NCBI GenBank assembly: GCA_947626315.1
Contig: CANQRQ010000006.1
Coordinates: 45,522 to 109,521, forward strand
Source of the DNA: an uncultured Oscillospiraceae bacterium
GTDB taxonomy: Bacteria > Bacillota > Clostridia > Oscillospirales > Oscillospiraceae
Direction: 5' to 3'
DNA length: 64,000 nucleotides
How positions within the stretch are numbered: position 1 is the first letter of the stretch; each line of letters opens with the position of its first letter. The notes below the pieces were generated by a model that was given only the letters and a program-made list of their open reading frames with translations, was not told where the DNA came from and did no database searches. Shown here piece after piece: positions 16,816 to 24,177 of the stretch. The translations under genes and the position numbers were made by a program.

Positions 16816-16899
16816 ACTGCCGGCGGCCCCAAAGTCGGCCTAGTATGAAGGATTTCAGTACAGTCTATGCGCCGGCGGCGCCTGTGTGTGAATTTTCAC

Positions 16900-16927
16900 T
16901 TGAAAAAATGTCCCGGTGACGTATAAT
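16900..16927 (+). promoter_or_regulatory. Promoter of the DUF4364-asnA operon
   Basis: -35 TTGAAA (16900-16905), 16-bp spacer, -10 TATAAT (16922-16927). Confidence 0.75.
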
Positions 16928-16987
16928 AGAAAAAAACGCGGGCCGCGCCCCGGGCGCCGTCCGCTCCGGAACGGAGGGAGCGAGCAC

Positions 16988-17512
16988 ATGGACCGACTGG
17001 GCTTTATCCACGAGGAGCTGGACATCAAGATCCTGATCCTCTTCATCCTGAGCCGCCTCAGCGCCCCGGTGGAACCGGAGACGCTGCTGGAGCTCTGCCA
17101 GTGCGATGGGGGCATCGGGTACTTTGACTATACCGAATGCCTCAACGACCTGGTGGAAAACGGCCACATCTGCCGGACGGAGGAGGGCTACGCCGTCACC
17201 GCCAAGGGCCGCCGGAACGCGGAGGCGGTAGAGAGCAGCCTCCCCTTCTCTGTGCGTGCTAAGGCCCTGAAGCTCCTGGAGCCGGTGGAGGAGCGGATGC
17301 GCCGGGAGGCGCTGCTCACCGCCCGCCACGAGACCGGGCCGGAGGGCTGCCTGGTGGAGCTGGCCATGGGCGACGGACAGGGCGAGCTGTTCCACCTGCG
17401 CCTCCTCTGCGCCGGGGAGGAGCAGGCCCGGCAGATGGAAAAGAATTTCCGCCGGAACGCGGAGCGGCTCTATCAGCAGATCGCCGCGCTGCTGGCGGAG
17501 GGCAAAATATAG
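16988..17512 (+). CDS. DUF4364 family protein, probable winged-helix regulator
   Basis: This 174-residue protein begins MDRLGFIHEELDIKILILFI, typical of DUF4364, a Clostridia-restricted family with an N-terminal winged-helix-like domain (about residues 1-75) and an alpha/beta C-terminal part. The ATG at 16988 has GGAGGGA 9 nt upstream and follows the promoter at 16900-16927. It lies 12 bp before asnA, so the two are probably co-transcribed. Its DNA target is unknown. Confidence 0.85.
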   Translation: MDRLGFIHEELDIKILILFILSRLSAPVEPETLLELCQCDGGIGYFDYTECLNDLVENGHICRTEEGYAVTAKGRRNAEAVESSLPFSVRAKALKLLEPVEERMRREALLTARHETGPEGCLVELAMGDGQGELFHLRLLCAGEEQARQMEKNFRRNAERLYQQIAALLAEGKI

Positions 17513-17524
17513 GAGGTAGATTTT

Positions 17525-18541
17525 ATGCAGACGACGATTCCCCAGGACTATAAGAGCATTCTCGGCATCTATGACACCCAGAAGGCCATCAGCCTTCTCA
17601 AGCGCCTGTTTGAGGACCGGCTGGGGGCGCTTCTAAACCTGGTCCGGGTCTCCGCGCCCCTGTTTGTGGACGCGGCCTCTGGCCTGAACGACAACCTCAA
17701 CGGCGTGGAGCGCCCCGTCAGCTTTGACATTCTCCGCTCCGACCGGACGGCGGAGGTGGTCCAGTCCCTGGCCAAGTGGAAGCGCCTGGCCCTCAAGCGC
17801 TACGGCTTCTTCCCCGGCAAGGGCCTGGTCACGGACATGAACGCCATCCGCCGGGACGAGGACGAGCTGGACAATCTCCACTCGGTCTATGTGGACCAGT
17901 GGGACTGGGAGAAGGTGATCCTGCCGGAGAACCGGAACCTGGACTATCTCAAGCTCACGGTGATGGACATCGTCACCGCCATCTGCGACACCCAGGACAC
18001 CATCCAGGCCATCTATCCCCAGCTGGAGCCCCTGGGCAAGCTGAAGCGCCGGGTCTCCTTCGTGACGGCCCAGCAGCTGGAGGACGCCTACCCCTCTCTG
18101 ACCCCCCGCCAGCGGGAGAACGTCTATCTGCGGGAGCATGGGACCGCTTTCATCATCGGCATCGGCGGCGCGCTGAGGGGCTCCGGCCAGCCCCATGACG
18201 GCCGGGCCCCGGACTATGACGACTGGGCCCTGAACGGGGACATTCTGTTTTACAATGAGCTGCTGGACTGCGCCTTTGAGGTGTCTTCCATGGGCATCCG
18301 GGTGGACCCGGAGAGCCTGGACCGGCAGCTGCGCCTGTCCGGGCACGAGGAGCGGCGGGAGCTGCCCTACCACAAGGCCCTCCTGAACGGGGACCTGCCC
18401 CTCACCATCGGCGGCGGCATCGGCCAGTCGCGGCTCTCCATGCTGCTGCTGGGCAAGGCCCACATCGGGGAGGTCCAGGCCTCCATCTGGGATGAGGCCA
18501 CGGTGAAAACCTGCGCCCGGGCCGGGGTCACGCTGCTGTAA
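17525..18541 (+). CDS. asnA: Aspartate-ammonia ligase (asparagine synthetase A)
   Basis: This 338-residue cytoplasmic enzyme makes asparagine from aspartate, ammonia and ATP. It is collinear with the AsnA family (about 330 residues), which has a class II aminoacyl-tRNA synthetase fold. Visible family segments are LVRVSAPLFVDAASGLND, HSVYVDQWDWEKVI, FIIGIGG and the C-terminal ATP-site motif LTIGGGIGQSRL. The ribosome site AGGAGG lies 8 nt before the ATG. A hairpin of the repeat at 18590-18621 probably ends the transcript. Confidence 0.96.
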   Translation: MQTTIPQDYKSILGIYDTQKAISLLKRLFEDRLGALLNLVRVSAPLFVDAASGLNDNLNGVERPVSFDILRSDRTAEVVQSLAKWKRLALKRYGFFPGKGLVTDMNAIRRDEDELDNLHSVYVDQWDWEKVILPENRNLDYLKLTVMDIVTAICDTQDTIQAIYPQLEPLGKLKRRVSFVTAQQLEDAYPSLTPRQRENVYLREHGTAFIIGIGGALRGSGQPHDGRAPDYDDWALNGDILFYNELLDCAFEVSSMGIRVDPESLDRQLRLSGHEERRELPYHKALLNGDLPLTIGGGIGQSRLSMLLLGKAHIGEVQASIWDEATVKTCARAGVTLL

Positions 18542-18589
18542 ACCGCAAAAAATAAGAAAATCGCAAGATTTCCTCCGGGCCGGTTATGA

Positions 18590-18674
18590 TATAATAGCCG
18601 CAAATGCTTGCGGCTATTATATTTTTTAATGCCGTTTTTCTCGCCGCTCATGCGGCAACCGAAAAACATGGCTA
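18590..18674 (-). repeat. Two-hairpin structured repeat, copy 1
   Basis: An 85-bp element shared with 58400-58478 in opposite orientation. One hairpin is TATAATAGCCGC / GCGGCTATTATA (18590-18601 with 18610-18621). The other has core GCCGC-ATGA-GCGGC flanked by TTTTTC/GAAAAA pairing (18631-18672). It sits between asnA and vanR and may double as the asnA terminator (T6 follows). Confidence 0.6.
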
Positions 18675-18710
18675 AATTCGGCTCGGATGTTTTTAACGGA
18701 GGTGACGGGA

Positions 18711-19403
18711 ATGGCGGAGACCGTTCTAGTGGTGGACGACGAGCGGGAGATCGCCCAGCTGGTGGAGCTCTACCTGCAAAACGAGGGATACCGGGTCTGC
18801 CTGGCCGGGACCGCCGGCGAGGCCCTGGCGCTCACGGAGCGGCAGGAGCCGGACCTGGCCATTCTGGACGTGATGCTGCCGGACGGCTCCGGCTTTGAGC
18901 TCTGCCGGAAGCTGCGGGAGCGCTGGTTCTTCCCCATTATCATGCTCACCGCCCGGGTGGAGGACATGGACAAAATCACCGGCCTCAGCCTGGGGGCGGA
19001 CGACTATATCACCAAGCCCTTTAAGCCCCTGGAGCTGGTGGCCCGGGTGAAGACCCAGCTGCGCCGCTACACCCGCTACAACACCGCGGCCGCCGCTCCT
19101 GCCGCCCGGGAATTCGACTTCCGGGGCCTGCGCATCAGCCGGGACAGCCACCGCTGCACCCTCTTTGACCGGGAGCTGAACCTCACGCCCCTGGAGTTTG
19201 AGATTCTCTGGGTCCTCTGCGAAAACCGGGGGAGGGTCGTCTCCTCGGAGGAGCTGTTTGAAAAGGTCTGGGGCGAGAAATATCTGGACAGCAACAACAC
19301 CGTCATGTCCCACATCGCCCGGCTCCGGGAGAAGCTGGGGGAGCCGGCCAAAAAGCCCCGGTTCATCAAAACAGTCTGGGGGGTGGGTTACACTGTTGAG
19401 TAA
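18711..19403 (+). CDS. vanR: VanR-type OmpR-family response regulator
   Basis: This 230-residue regulator has a receiver domain with VVDDE near residue 8, phospho-acceptor Asp53 in AILDVMLP, and the conserved Thr/Lys (MLTAR, TKPF), followed by a winged-helix DNA-binding domain (LTPLEFEILWVLCENRG). The receiver resembles VanR closely (DDEREIAQLVELYL; DKITGLSLGADDYITKPFKPLELVARVK). The ATG at 18711 has GGAGGTGA upstream. The vanS start overlaps its stop. It is expected to control the van genes downstream. Confidence 0.92.
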   Translation: MAETVLVVDDEREIAQLVELYLQNEGYRVCLAGTAGEALALTERQEPDLAILDVMLPDGSGFELCRKLRERWFFPIIMLTARVEDMDKITGLSLGADDYITKPFKPLELVARVKTQLRRYTRYNTAAAAPAAREFDFRGLRISRDSHRCTLFDRELNLTPLEFEILWVLCENRGRVVSSEELFEKVWGEKYLDSNNTVMSHIARLREKLGEPAKKPRFIKTVWGVGYTVE

Positions 19404-20517
19404 ACTTAAAGACAGGCTCAGCGGCTGGGGCCGCCACGGCCGTCTGGCCAGCCGGCTGCTGGCAGGCTATCTTCTGTCCCTGGCCGCCTATGTGGCGGCG
19501 CTGTTTTTCTGCCTGGCCGCGGCCTGGACCTGGTGCCATTCCCGCATCTGGTACGCGGGGGACCCGCTGTATGAGTTTCTGTGTTTTATAGCGGACAATC
19601 TGCCCTTCTTCCTGGGCCTGGCCATCCTGCTGGGCGGGACGGCCATCAGCTTTTTCTTTCTGCGCAAGCCCCTGGGCTACCTGGACCGGGTGGTGGCCGC
19701 CGCCGGGCAGCTGACGGAAAACCTGGACGCGCCCATCAGCCTCCCCCCGGCCATCGCGGACGTGCAGCTGGAGCTGGAGGCGGTCCGGACCCGGGCCCTG
19801 CAGGCCAATCTGGCCGCCAAGGAGGCGGAGCAGCGGAAAAACGATCTGGTGGTCTATCTGGCCCACGATCTGAAGACCCCCCTCACCAGCGTCATCGGCT
19901 ATCTCACCCTGCTGCGGGACGAGCCGGAGCTCTCCCCCGCCTTCCGTGCCCGCTACACCGGCGTGGCCCTGGAGAAGGCGGAGCGGCTGGAGGAGCTGAT
20001 CAACGAGTTTTTCGACATTACCCGCTTCAACCTTACGGAGATCTCCCTGGAGAAGGAGCGCCTGAGCCTGACCCGCCTGCTGGAGCAGACGGCCTCCGAG
20101 TTTGAGCCCGCCATGCGGGAGAAGGCGCTGCGCTGGAGGCTGGACCTGGAGCCGGAGGTGGAGATCCTCTGCGACGGGGAGAAGCTCTCCCGGGTGTTTG
20201 ACAACCTCTTCCGCAACGCCGTCAGCTACAGCTACCCGGGCACGGAGATCGCCCTGACGCTGAAAAAGACAGCGGGCCGGGCGCTGGTCACGGTGCAAAA
20301 CAGCGGGCGGAACATCCCGCCGGACAAGCTCGCCCGGCTCTTCGAGCAGTTTTTCCGCCTGGACAGCGCCCGCACCAGCGCCACCGGCGGCGCCGGCCTG
20401 GGCCTGGCCATCGCCAAGGAGCTGGTGGAGAAGCACGGCGGCTCCATCCGGGCCGAGAGCCCCGGCGAGAGTGTGCGGTTTACCGTGGAGCTGCCCGTCA
20501 CCTCAAGTAATTCGTAA
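19396..20517 (+). CDS. vanS: VanS-type sensor histidine kinase
   Basis: This 373-residue membrane sensor has two membrane helices (about 20-45 and 68-90) with a short extracytoplasmic loop, a HAMP-like linker, HisKA with LAHDLKTPLTSVIGYL (His157) and a HATPase with NLFRNAVSYS and GGAGLGLAIAKEL. It starts at TTG (19396), overlapping vanR by 8 bp, with GGGGGGTGG upstream. The short sensor loop resembles VanS proteins of the B/G type rather than sensors with large external domains. It is predicted to phosphorylate VanR on glycopeptide or wall stress. Confidence 0.9.
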   Translation: MSKLKDRLSGWGRHGRLASRLLAGYLLSLAAYVAALFFCLAAAWTWCHSRIWYAGDPLYEFLCFIADNLPFFLGLAILLGGTAISFFFLRKPLGYLDRVVAAAGQLTENLDAPISLPPAIADVQLELEAVRTRALQANLAAKEAEQRKNDLVVYLAHDLKTPLTSVIGYLTLLRDEPELSPAFRARYTGVALEKAERLEELINEFFDITRFNLTEISLEKERLSLTRLLEQTASEFEPAMREKALRWRLDLEPEVEILCDGEKLSRVFDNLFRNAVSYSYPGTEIALTLKKTAGRALVTVQNSGRNIPPDKLARLFEQFFRLDSARTSATGGAGLGLAIAKELVEKHGGSIRAESPGESVRFTVELPVTSSNS

Positions 20518-20570
20518 GAAAAACACAAGCGCCCCGCCAAGGGATCGTCAGCCGGAAAGAAAACATTCCC

Positions 20571-20612
20571 TCCCCCGCCCTGGTATCGTAGAGATACCGG
20601 GGCGGGGATTTT
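20571..20612 (+). terminator. Intrinsic terminator between vanS and vanW
   Basis: The stem CCCCGCCC-TGGTATC / GATACC-GGGGCGGGG has about 14 bp and is followed by ATTTTTTT. It lies 25 bp before the vanW ATG with no obvious promoter in between. Confidence 0.85.
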
Positions 20613-20636
20613 TTTGCTCCGGCGAGGAGGAAACCG

Positions 20637-21443
20637 ATGGCAAGGAAACGACTGACCCAGCGCTTTCCCTGGCTGCTGCCCCTGCGGCGGCGGCAGCGGA
20701 GAGCCTGCTTTTACCTGGGCCTGGCCCTGGACGGCCGGCGCTATGCCCGGCAGCGGCAGAAGGAGCGCCTGCCCTGCCTGGTCTTTGAGAGCCGCTGCCC
20801 CATGATCAACGAGCGCACCGGCTTTGACCTGCGCTACCAGGAGAACAAGGTCTTCAACCTGAAGCTGGCCGCCCGGCAGCTGGACGGCCTGCTGATCCGG
20901 CCGGGGGAGAGCTTCTCCTTCTGGCTGGCCCTCCGGGGCGCGGACCGGGAGACGCCCTACAAGGAGGGCCTGGCAGAGATCGACGGCCGCCTGATGCCGG
21001 CGTACGGCGGCGGGCTGTGCATGCTCTCCAACCTGCTGTTCTGGGCCCTGCTGCACACGGAGCTGACAGTGTTGGAGCGGCACGGCCACCGGGTAAAGGC
21101 CTTCCCCGAGCCGGAGAGCGACGCGGCGCGGGGCACGGACGCGGCGGTGGCGGAGGGCTGGCTGGACCTGAAATTTTATAACGGCAGCCGCTCCTGCTTC
21201 CAACTGGAGATCGGCTTTGAGGCGGGGGACATCCTCTGCCGGGTCTATACCGATTCCCCGGCGGCGGCCGTCCGGGTCTTTAACGGCCCGGCCCGCTGCC
21301 GGCGGGAGGCAGGCGGCGTCTGGGAGGAGGTCCCCGTCCTCCGGCAGACCGGGGACGGGCCGCCGGCGCTGCTGTACACCAACCGCTGCCGCATCGGCTA
21401 CCGGCTCCCGGCAGACACAATCATAGAGGAGGCGGAAAAATGA
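20637..21443 (+). CDS. vanW: VanW family protein
   Basis: This 268-residue protein matches the VanW family of vanB/vanG clusters: an N-terminal basic region, FDLRYQENKVFNLKLAA, IRPGESFSFWLALRG, and the conserved YGGGLCMLSNLLFWALLHT segment near residues 122-140. VanW has no established biochemical role; its domain also occurs in peptidoglycan-associated proteins. It starts after GAGGAGGAAACCG and its end overlaps the vanG start by 4 bp (ATGA). Confidence 0.9.
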   Translation: MARKRLTQRFPWLLPLRRRQRRACFYLGLALDGRRYARQRQKERLPCLVFESRCPMINERTGFDLRYQENKVFNLKLAARQLDGLLIRPGESFSFWLALRGADRETPYKEGLAEIDGRLMPAYGGGLCMLSNLLFWALLHTELTVLERHGHRVKAFPEPESDAARGTDAAVAEGWLDLKFYNGSRSCFQLEIGFEAGDILCRVYTDSPAAAVRVFNGPARCRREAGGVWEEVPVLRQTGDGPPALLYTNRCRIGYRLPADTIIEEAEK

Positions 21444-22480
21444 AAAATATTCTGGTCCTGTTCGGCGGCTGTTCGCCGGAATATCCGGTGTCTCTCCAGT
21501 CGGCGGCGGCCGTGCTGGCGCGCATAGACCGGAGCCGCTTTCGCCCGCTGCCTCTGGGCATCAGCCGGGAGGGGGACTGGTTCCTCTGCGCCGGGGACCC
21601 GGCCCAGGTGGCCGCGGACCGCTGGCGGGAGCAGGACTGCTTCCCCGCCCTGTTCTGCCCCGACCGCTCCGGCCCCGCCCTGCTGGTCCGTGGCCCGGCA
21701 GGCTTTCGGCGTATTCCCCTGGACGGGGCCTTCCCGGTGCTCCACGGGCAGAACGGGGAGGACGGCACGGTGCAGGGTCTGCTGGAGCTGGCGGGACTCC
21801 CCCTGGCCGGCTGCGGGACCCTGGCCTCCGCCCTGTGCATGGACAAGGCCCGGGCCCACGCCCTGGTCTCCCTCTCCGGCGTCCGGGTGCCCCGGGGGCG
21901 CTGCTTTCCCGCCGGGGAGAGCCCGGAGCGGGTGCTGGAGCAGGCGGAGGCGCTGGGCTGGCCCCTGTTTGTCAAGCCCCTCCGGGCCGGCAGCTCCTTC
22001 GGTGTCTCCCGGGTGGAGCGCCGGGAGGAGCTGCTCCCGGCCCTGGAAAAGGCCAGTCTCTACGACCGGGAGCTTATCATAGAGGAGGCCGTCCCCGGCC
22101 GGGAGCTGGGCTGCGCCGTGCTGGGCAGCCGCCAACTTTTCGCCGGGGAGCCGGACGAGATCCAGCTTTCCGGCGGCTTCTTTGACTATCAGGAGAAGTA
22201 CAGCCCCGCCGCCAGCCGGATTCACTGCCCCGCCCGGCTCTCCCCGGAGAAGCGGGCGGAGGTAAAGGCGGCGGCCCTGAAGATATACCGGGTCCTGGGC
22301 TGCGCCGGCTTTGCCCGGGTGGACCTGTTCCTCACCCTGGAGGGGGAGCTGGTGTTCAACGAGGTGAACACCATCCCCGGCCTCACCGCCCACAGCCGCT
22401 TTCCGGCCATGCTGGCGGCGGCGGGGCTGAGCCTGGAGCAGGCGGTCAACCGGATTTTAGAGGAGGCGCTGGCGCCATGA
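21440..22480 (+). CDS. vanG: D-alanine-D-serine ligase, VanG type
   Basis: This 346-residue ATP-grasp ligase is predicted to make D-Ala-D-Ser for low-affinity peptidoglycan precursors. Along its length it follows VanG: LFGGCSPEYPVSLQSA, FPVLHGQNGEDGTVQG, ALCMDKARAH, PLFVKPLRAGSSFGVS, GCAVLG, FFDYQEKYS and FNEVNTIPGLTAHSR. The EKY motif at the omega loop separates Van-type from housekeeping Ddl ligases and the VanC/E/G group uses D-Ser (family knowledge). It overlaps vanW and the downstream acetyltransferase gene by 4 bp each, so the genes are translationally coupled. Confidence 0.93.
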   Translation: MKNILVLFGGCSPEYPVSLQSAAAVLARIDRSRFRPLPLGISREGDWFLCAGDPAQVAADRWREQDCFPALFCPDRSGPALLVRGPAGFRRIPLDGAFPVLHGQNGEDGTVQGLLELAGLPLAGCGTLASALCMDKARAHALVSLSGVRVPRGRCFPAGESPERVLEQAEALGWPLFVKPLRAGSSFGVSRVERREELLPALEKASLYDRELIIEEAVPGRELGCAVLGSRQLFAGEPDEIQLSGGFFDYQEKYSPAASRIHCPARLSPEKRAEVKAAALKIYRVLGCAGFARVDLFLTLEGELVFNEVNTIPGLTAHSRFPAMLAAAGLSLEQAVNRILEEALAP

Positions 22481-22950
22481 GCTTTCTGGAAAACCTGACC
22501 GATTTCTGCGCCGGGAACCGCCTGGAGGGCTTCTGGCGGCTGTTCGCGCTGCGGCAGCGGGCCAAAAGCCGGCCCCTGCGCTGGCTGCTCAGCGCCCTGC
22601 TCCTCCGCTCCGGCCATCGGCACGGGGGCTACGTGGGCCCCGGGGCGCAGATCGCGGGGCGGCCCTCCCTGCCCCACGGGCTTCACGGGGTCTACATCTC
22701 CCGCTATGCCAGCCTGGGAAGAGACTGCCGGATCTACCAGAACGTCACCGTGGGGGAGGTGGACGGCCGGGCCCCCCGGGTCGGGGACGGCTGCCTCCTG
22801 GGGGCGGGGGCCGTGTTGATTGGCGGAATCACCGTGGGTAATGGGGCCCGGATCGGCGCCGGGGCGGTGGTGGCCGCGGACGTGCCAGCGGGGGCGACGG
22901 TGGTGGCCCAGCGGCCCCGGGTTCTTACAGGAGGTGAGGGCCGTGTCTGA
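22477..22950 (+). CDS. Serine acetyltransferase-like hexapeptide-repeat protein
   Basis: This 157-residue left-handed beta-helix acetyltransferase has hexapeptide repeats (VGDGCLLGAGAVLIGGITV; GARIGAGAVVAADVPAGATV) and resembles the catalytic half of CysE, with the His-containing turn LPHGLHGVYIS. It lacks the N-terminal helical domain of full CysE (about 260 residues). It overlaps vanG (ATGA) and the racemase gene (8 bp). Its placement among D-serine genes suggests L-serine or a D-serine-related acceptor, but this is untested. Such a gene is not part of the classical vanG operon. Confidence 0.8.
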   Translation: MSFLENLTDFCAGNRLEGFWRLFALRQRAKSRPLRWLLSALLLRSGHRHGGYVGPGAQIAGRPSLPHGLHGVYISRYASLGRDCRIYQNVTVGEVDGRAPRVGDGCLLGAGAVLIGGITVGNGARIGAGAVVAADVPAGATVVAQRPRVLTGGEGRV

Positions 22951-24049
22951 GAGCCGGGCCTGGACGGAGCTGGACCTGGGAGCTCTGGAGCGGAACACGC
23001 GGCGGCTGCAAACCCAGCTGCCCTCCGGCTGCCGGCTGATGCCCGCCGTGAAGGCTGAAGCCTACGGCCACGGGGCCCTGCCGGTGGCCCTCCGGCTCCA
23101 GGAGCTGGGGGTGGAGGCCTTCTGTGTGGCCACGGCGGCGGAAGGGGCCCGCCTGCGCCGGGGCGGCGTCCGGGGCGAGCTGCTGGTCCTGGGGGCCGCC
23201 CAGCCGGCGGACTTTCCCCTGGCGGAGACCTGCGATCTGCTCCTCGCCGCCGCGGACTGGGCGCACATCCGGCTGCTGGAGCAGTCCGGGCGGCGGCTGC
23301 GGGCCCACCTGGCCCTGGACACGGGGATGCACCGCCTGGGCCTGGACGCCGGGAGGCCGGAGGATTTCCCGCGGCTGCTCGGCCTGAAAAAGCTCCGGCT
23401 GGAGGGGGCCTTTACCCATCTGTGCACCGGGGACGCCGCCTTCTCCCAGCGGCAGGGGGCCCTGTTCTGGGCCGCAGTGGAGCGGCTGCGGGCCCTGGGC
23501 TGCGGCGTGGAGAAGGCCCACCTGCTGGGCAGCGAGGGTCTGCTGCGCTTCCCCGGCCTGGGCGGGGATTACGCCCGGGTGGGCATCGCCCTCTACGGCT
23601 ATGGCGGCGCGGCGGGGGCGGCGCTGGGGCTGGAGCCGGTGCTGGGGCTGAAGGCCCGGGTCGTCTCGCTGCGGACGGTGAAGCGGGGAGAGGGTGCGGG
23701 CTACGGCCTGCGCTTTCAGGCCCGGCGGGACAGCCGCCTGGCGGTGCTGTCCATCGGCTACGGGGACGGTCTGCCCCGGTCCCTCTCCTGCGGCCGGGGC
23801 GCGGCGCTGATCCGGGGCTGCCGGGCCCCGGTGGCGGGGCTGATCTGCATGGATCAGAGCCTTGTGGACGTGACGGAGCTTCCCACGGTCCGGCCCGGGG
23901 ACGAGGCGGTGCTGATCGGCCGCTCCGGCGACCTCCGGCAAAGCGCGGAGGACCTGGCCCAGGCGGCGGGCACCATCCCCAACGAGATCCTCAGCCGCCT
24001 GGGCCCCCGCCTGGAGCGGGTGCTCCTGCCCGAGGCTCCCCGCCCTTGA
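22943..24049 (+). CDS. vanT: PLP-dependent alanine/serine racemase, soluble VanT-like
   Basis: This 368-residue fold-III racemase has the PLP lysine in AVKAEAYGHGA (near residue 40), HLALDTGMHRLG, the catalytic Tyr region GEGAGYGLRF and SIGYGDGLPRS, as in VanT and Alr. Context (vanG ligase) suggests serine racemization to feed D-Ser, though Alr activity cannot be excluded. Classical VanT has an N-terminal membrane domain of about 340 residues; here only the racemase domain is present. The GTG at 22943, 5 nt after GGAGGTGA, starts exactly at the racemase domain. Confidence 0.85.
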   Translation: MSESRAWTELDLGALERNTRRLQTQLPSGCRLMPAVKAEAYGHGALPVALRLQELGVEAFCVATAAEGARLRRGGVRGELLVLGAAQPADFPLAETCDLLLAAADWAHIRLLEQSGRRLRAHLALDTGMHRLGLDAGRPEDFPRLLGLKKLRLEGAFTHLCTGDAAFSQRQGALFWAAVERLRALGCGVEKAHLLGSEGLLRFPGLGGDYARVGIALYGYGGAAGAALGLEPVLGLKARVVSLRTVKRGEGAGYGLRFQARRDSRLAVLSIGYGDGLPRSLSCGRGAALIRGCRAPVAGLICMDQSLVDVTELPTVRPGDEAVLIGRSGDLRQSAEDLAQAAGTIPNEILSRLGPRLERVLLPEAPRP

Positions 24050-24075
24050 CATTGGCCGCCGCAAATGGTACCATC

Positions 24076-24151
24076 AAGTTGAAGACAAGGTGTCTTCACC
24101 GCCCTCTCCCTCTGCATATTGCTACATAGTTCTTCTGTTTGTCTACAGTCT
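24076..24151 (-). repeat. Interspersed repeat, short copy
   Basis: Reading minus, it begins GACTGTAGACAAACAGAAGAAC, continues ATGCAGAGGGAGAGGGC and ends in a GAAGACA/TGTCTTC hairpin with CAACTT. The same start and end occur at 35383-35540 around a longer middle. It lies between the racemase gene and dat; the hairpin could end van transcripts. Confidence 0.55.
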
Positions 24152-24177
24152 GTACCATTTTCCCGGAGGCGAATCGT

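Noticed and set aside
24050..24177. Riboswitch or T-box ahead of dat
   Set aside because: The sequence is better explained by the interspersed repeat also found at 35383-35540; no T-box or known aptamer core was recognised.
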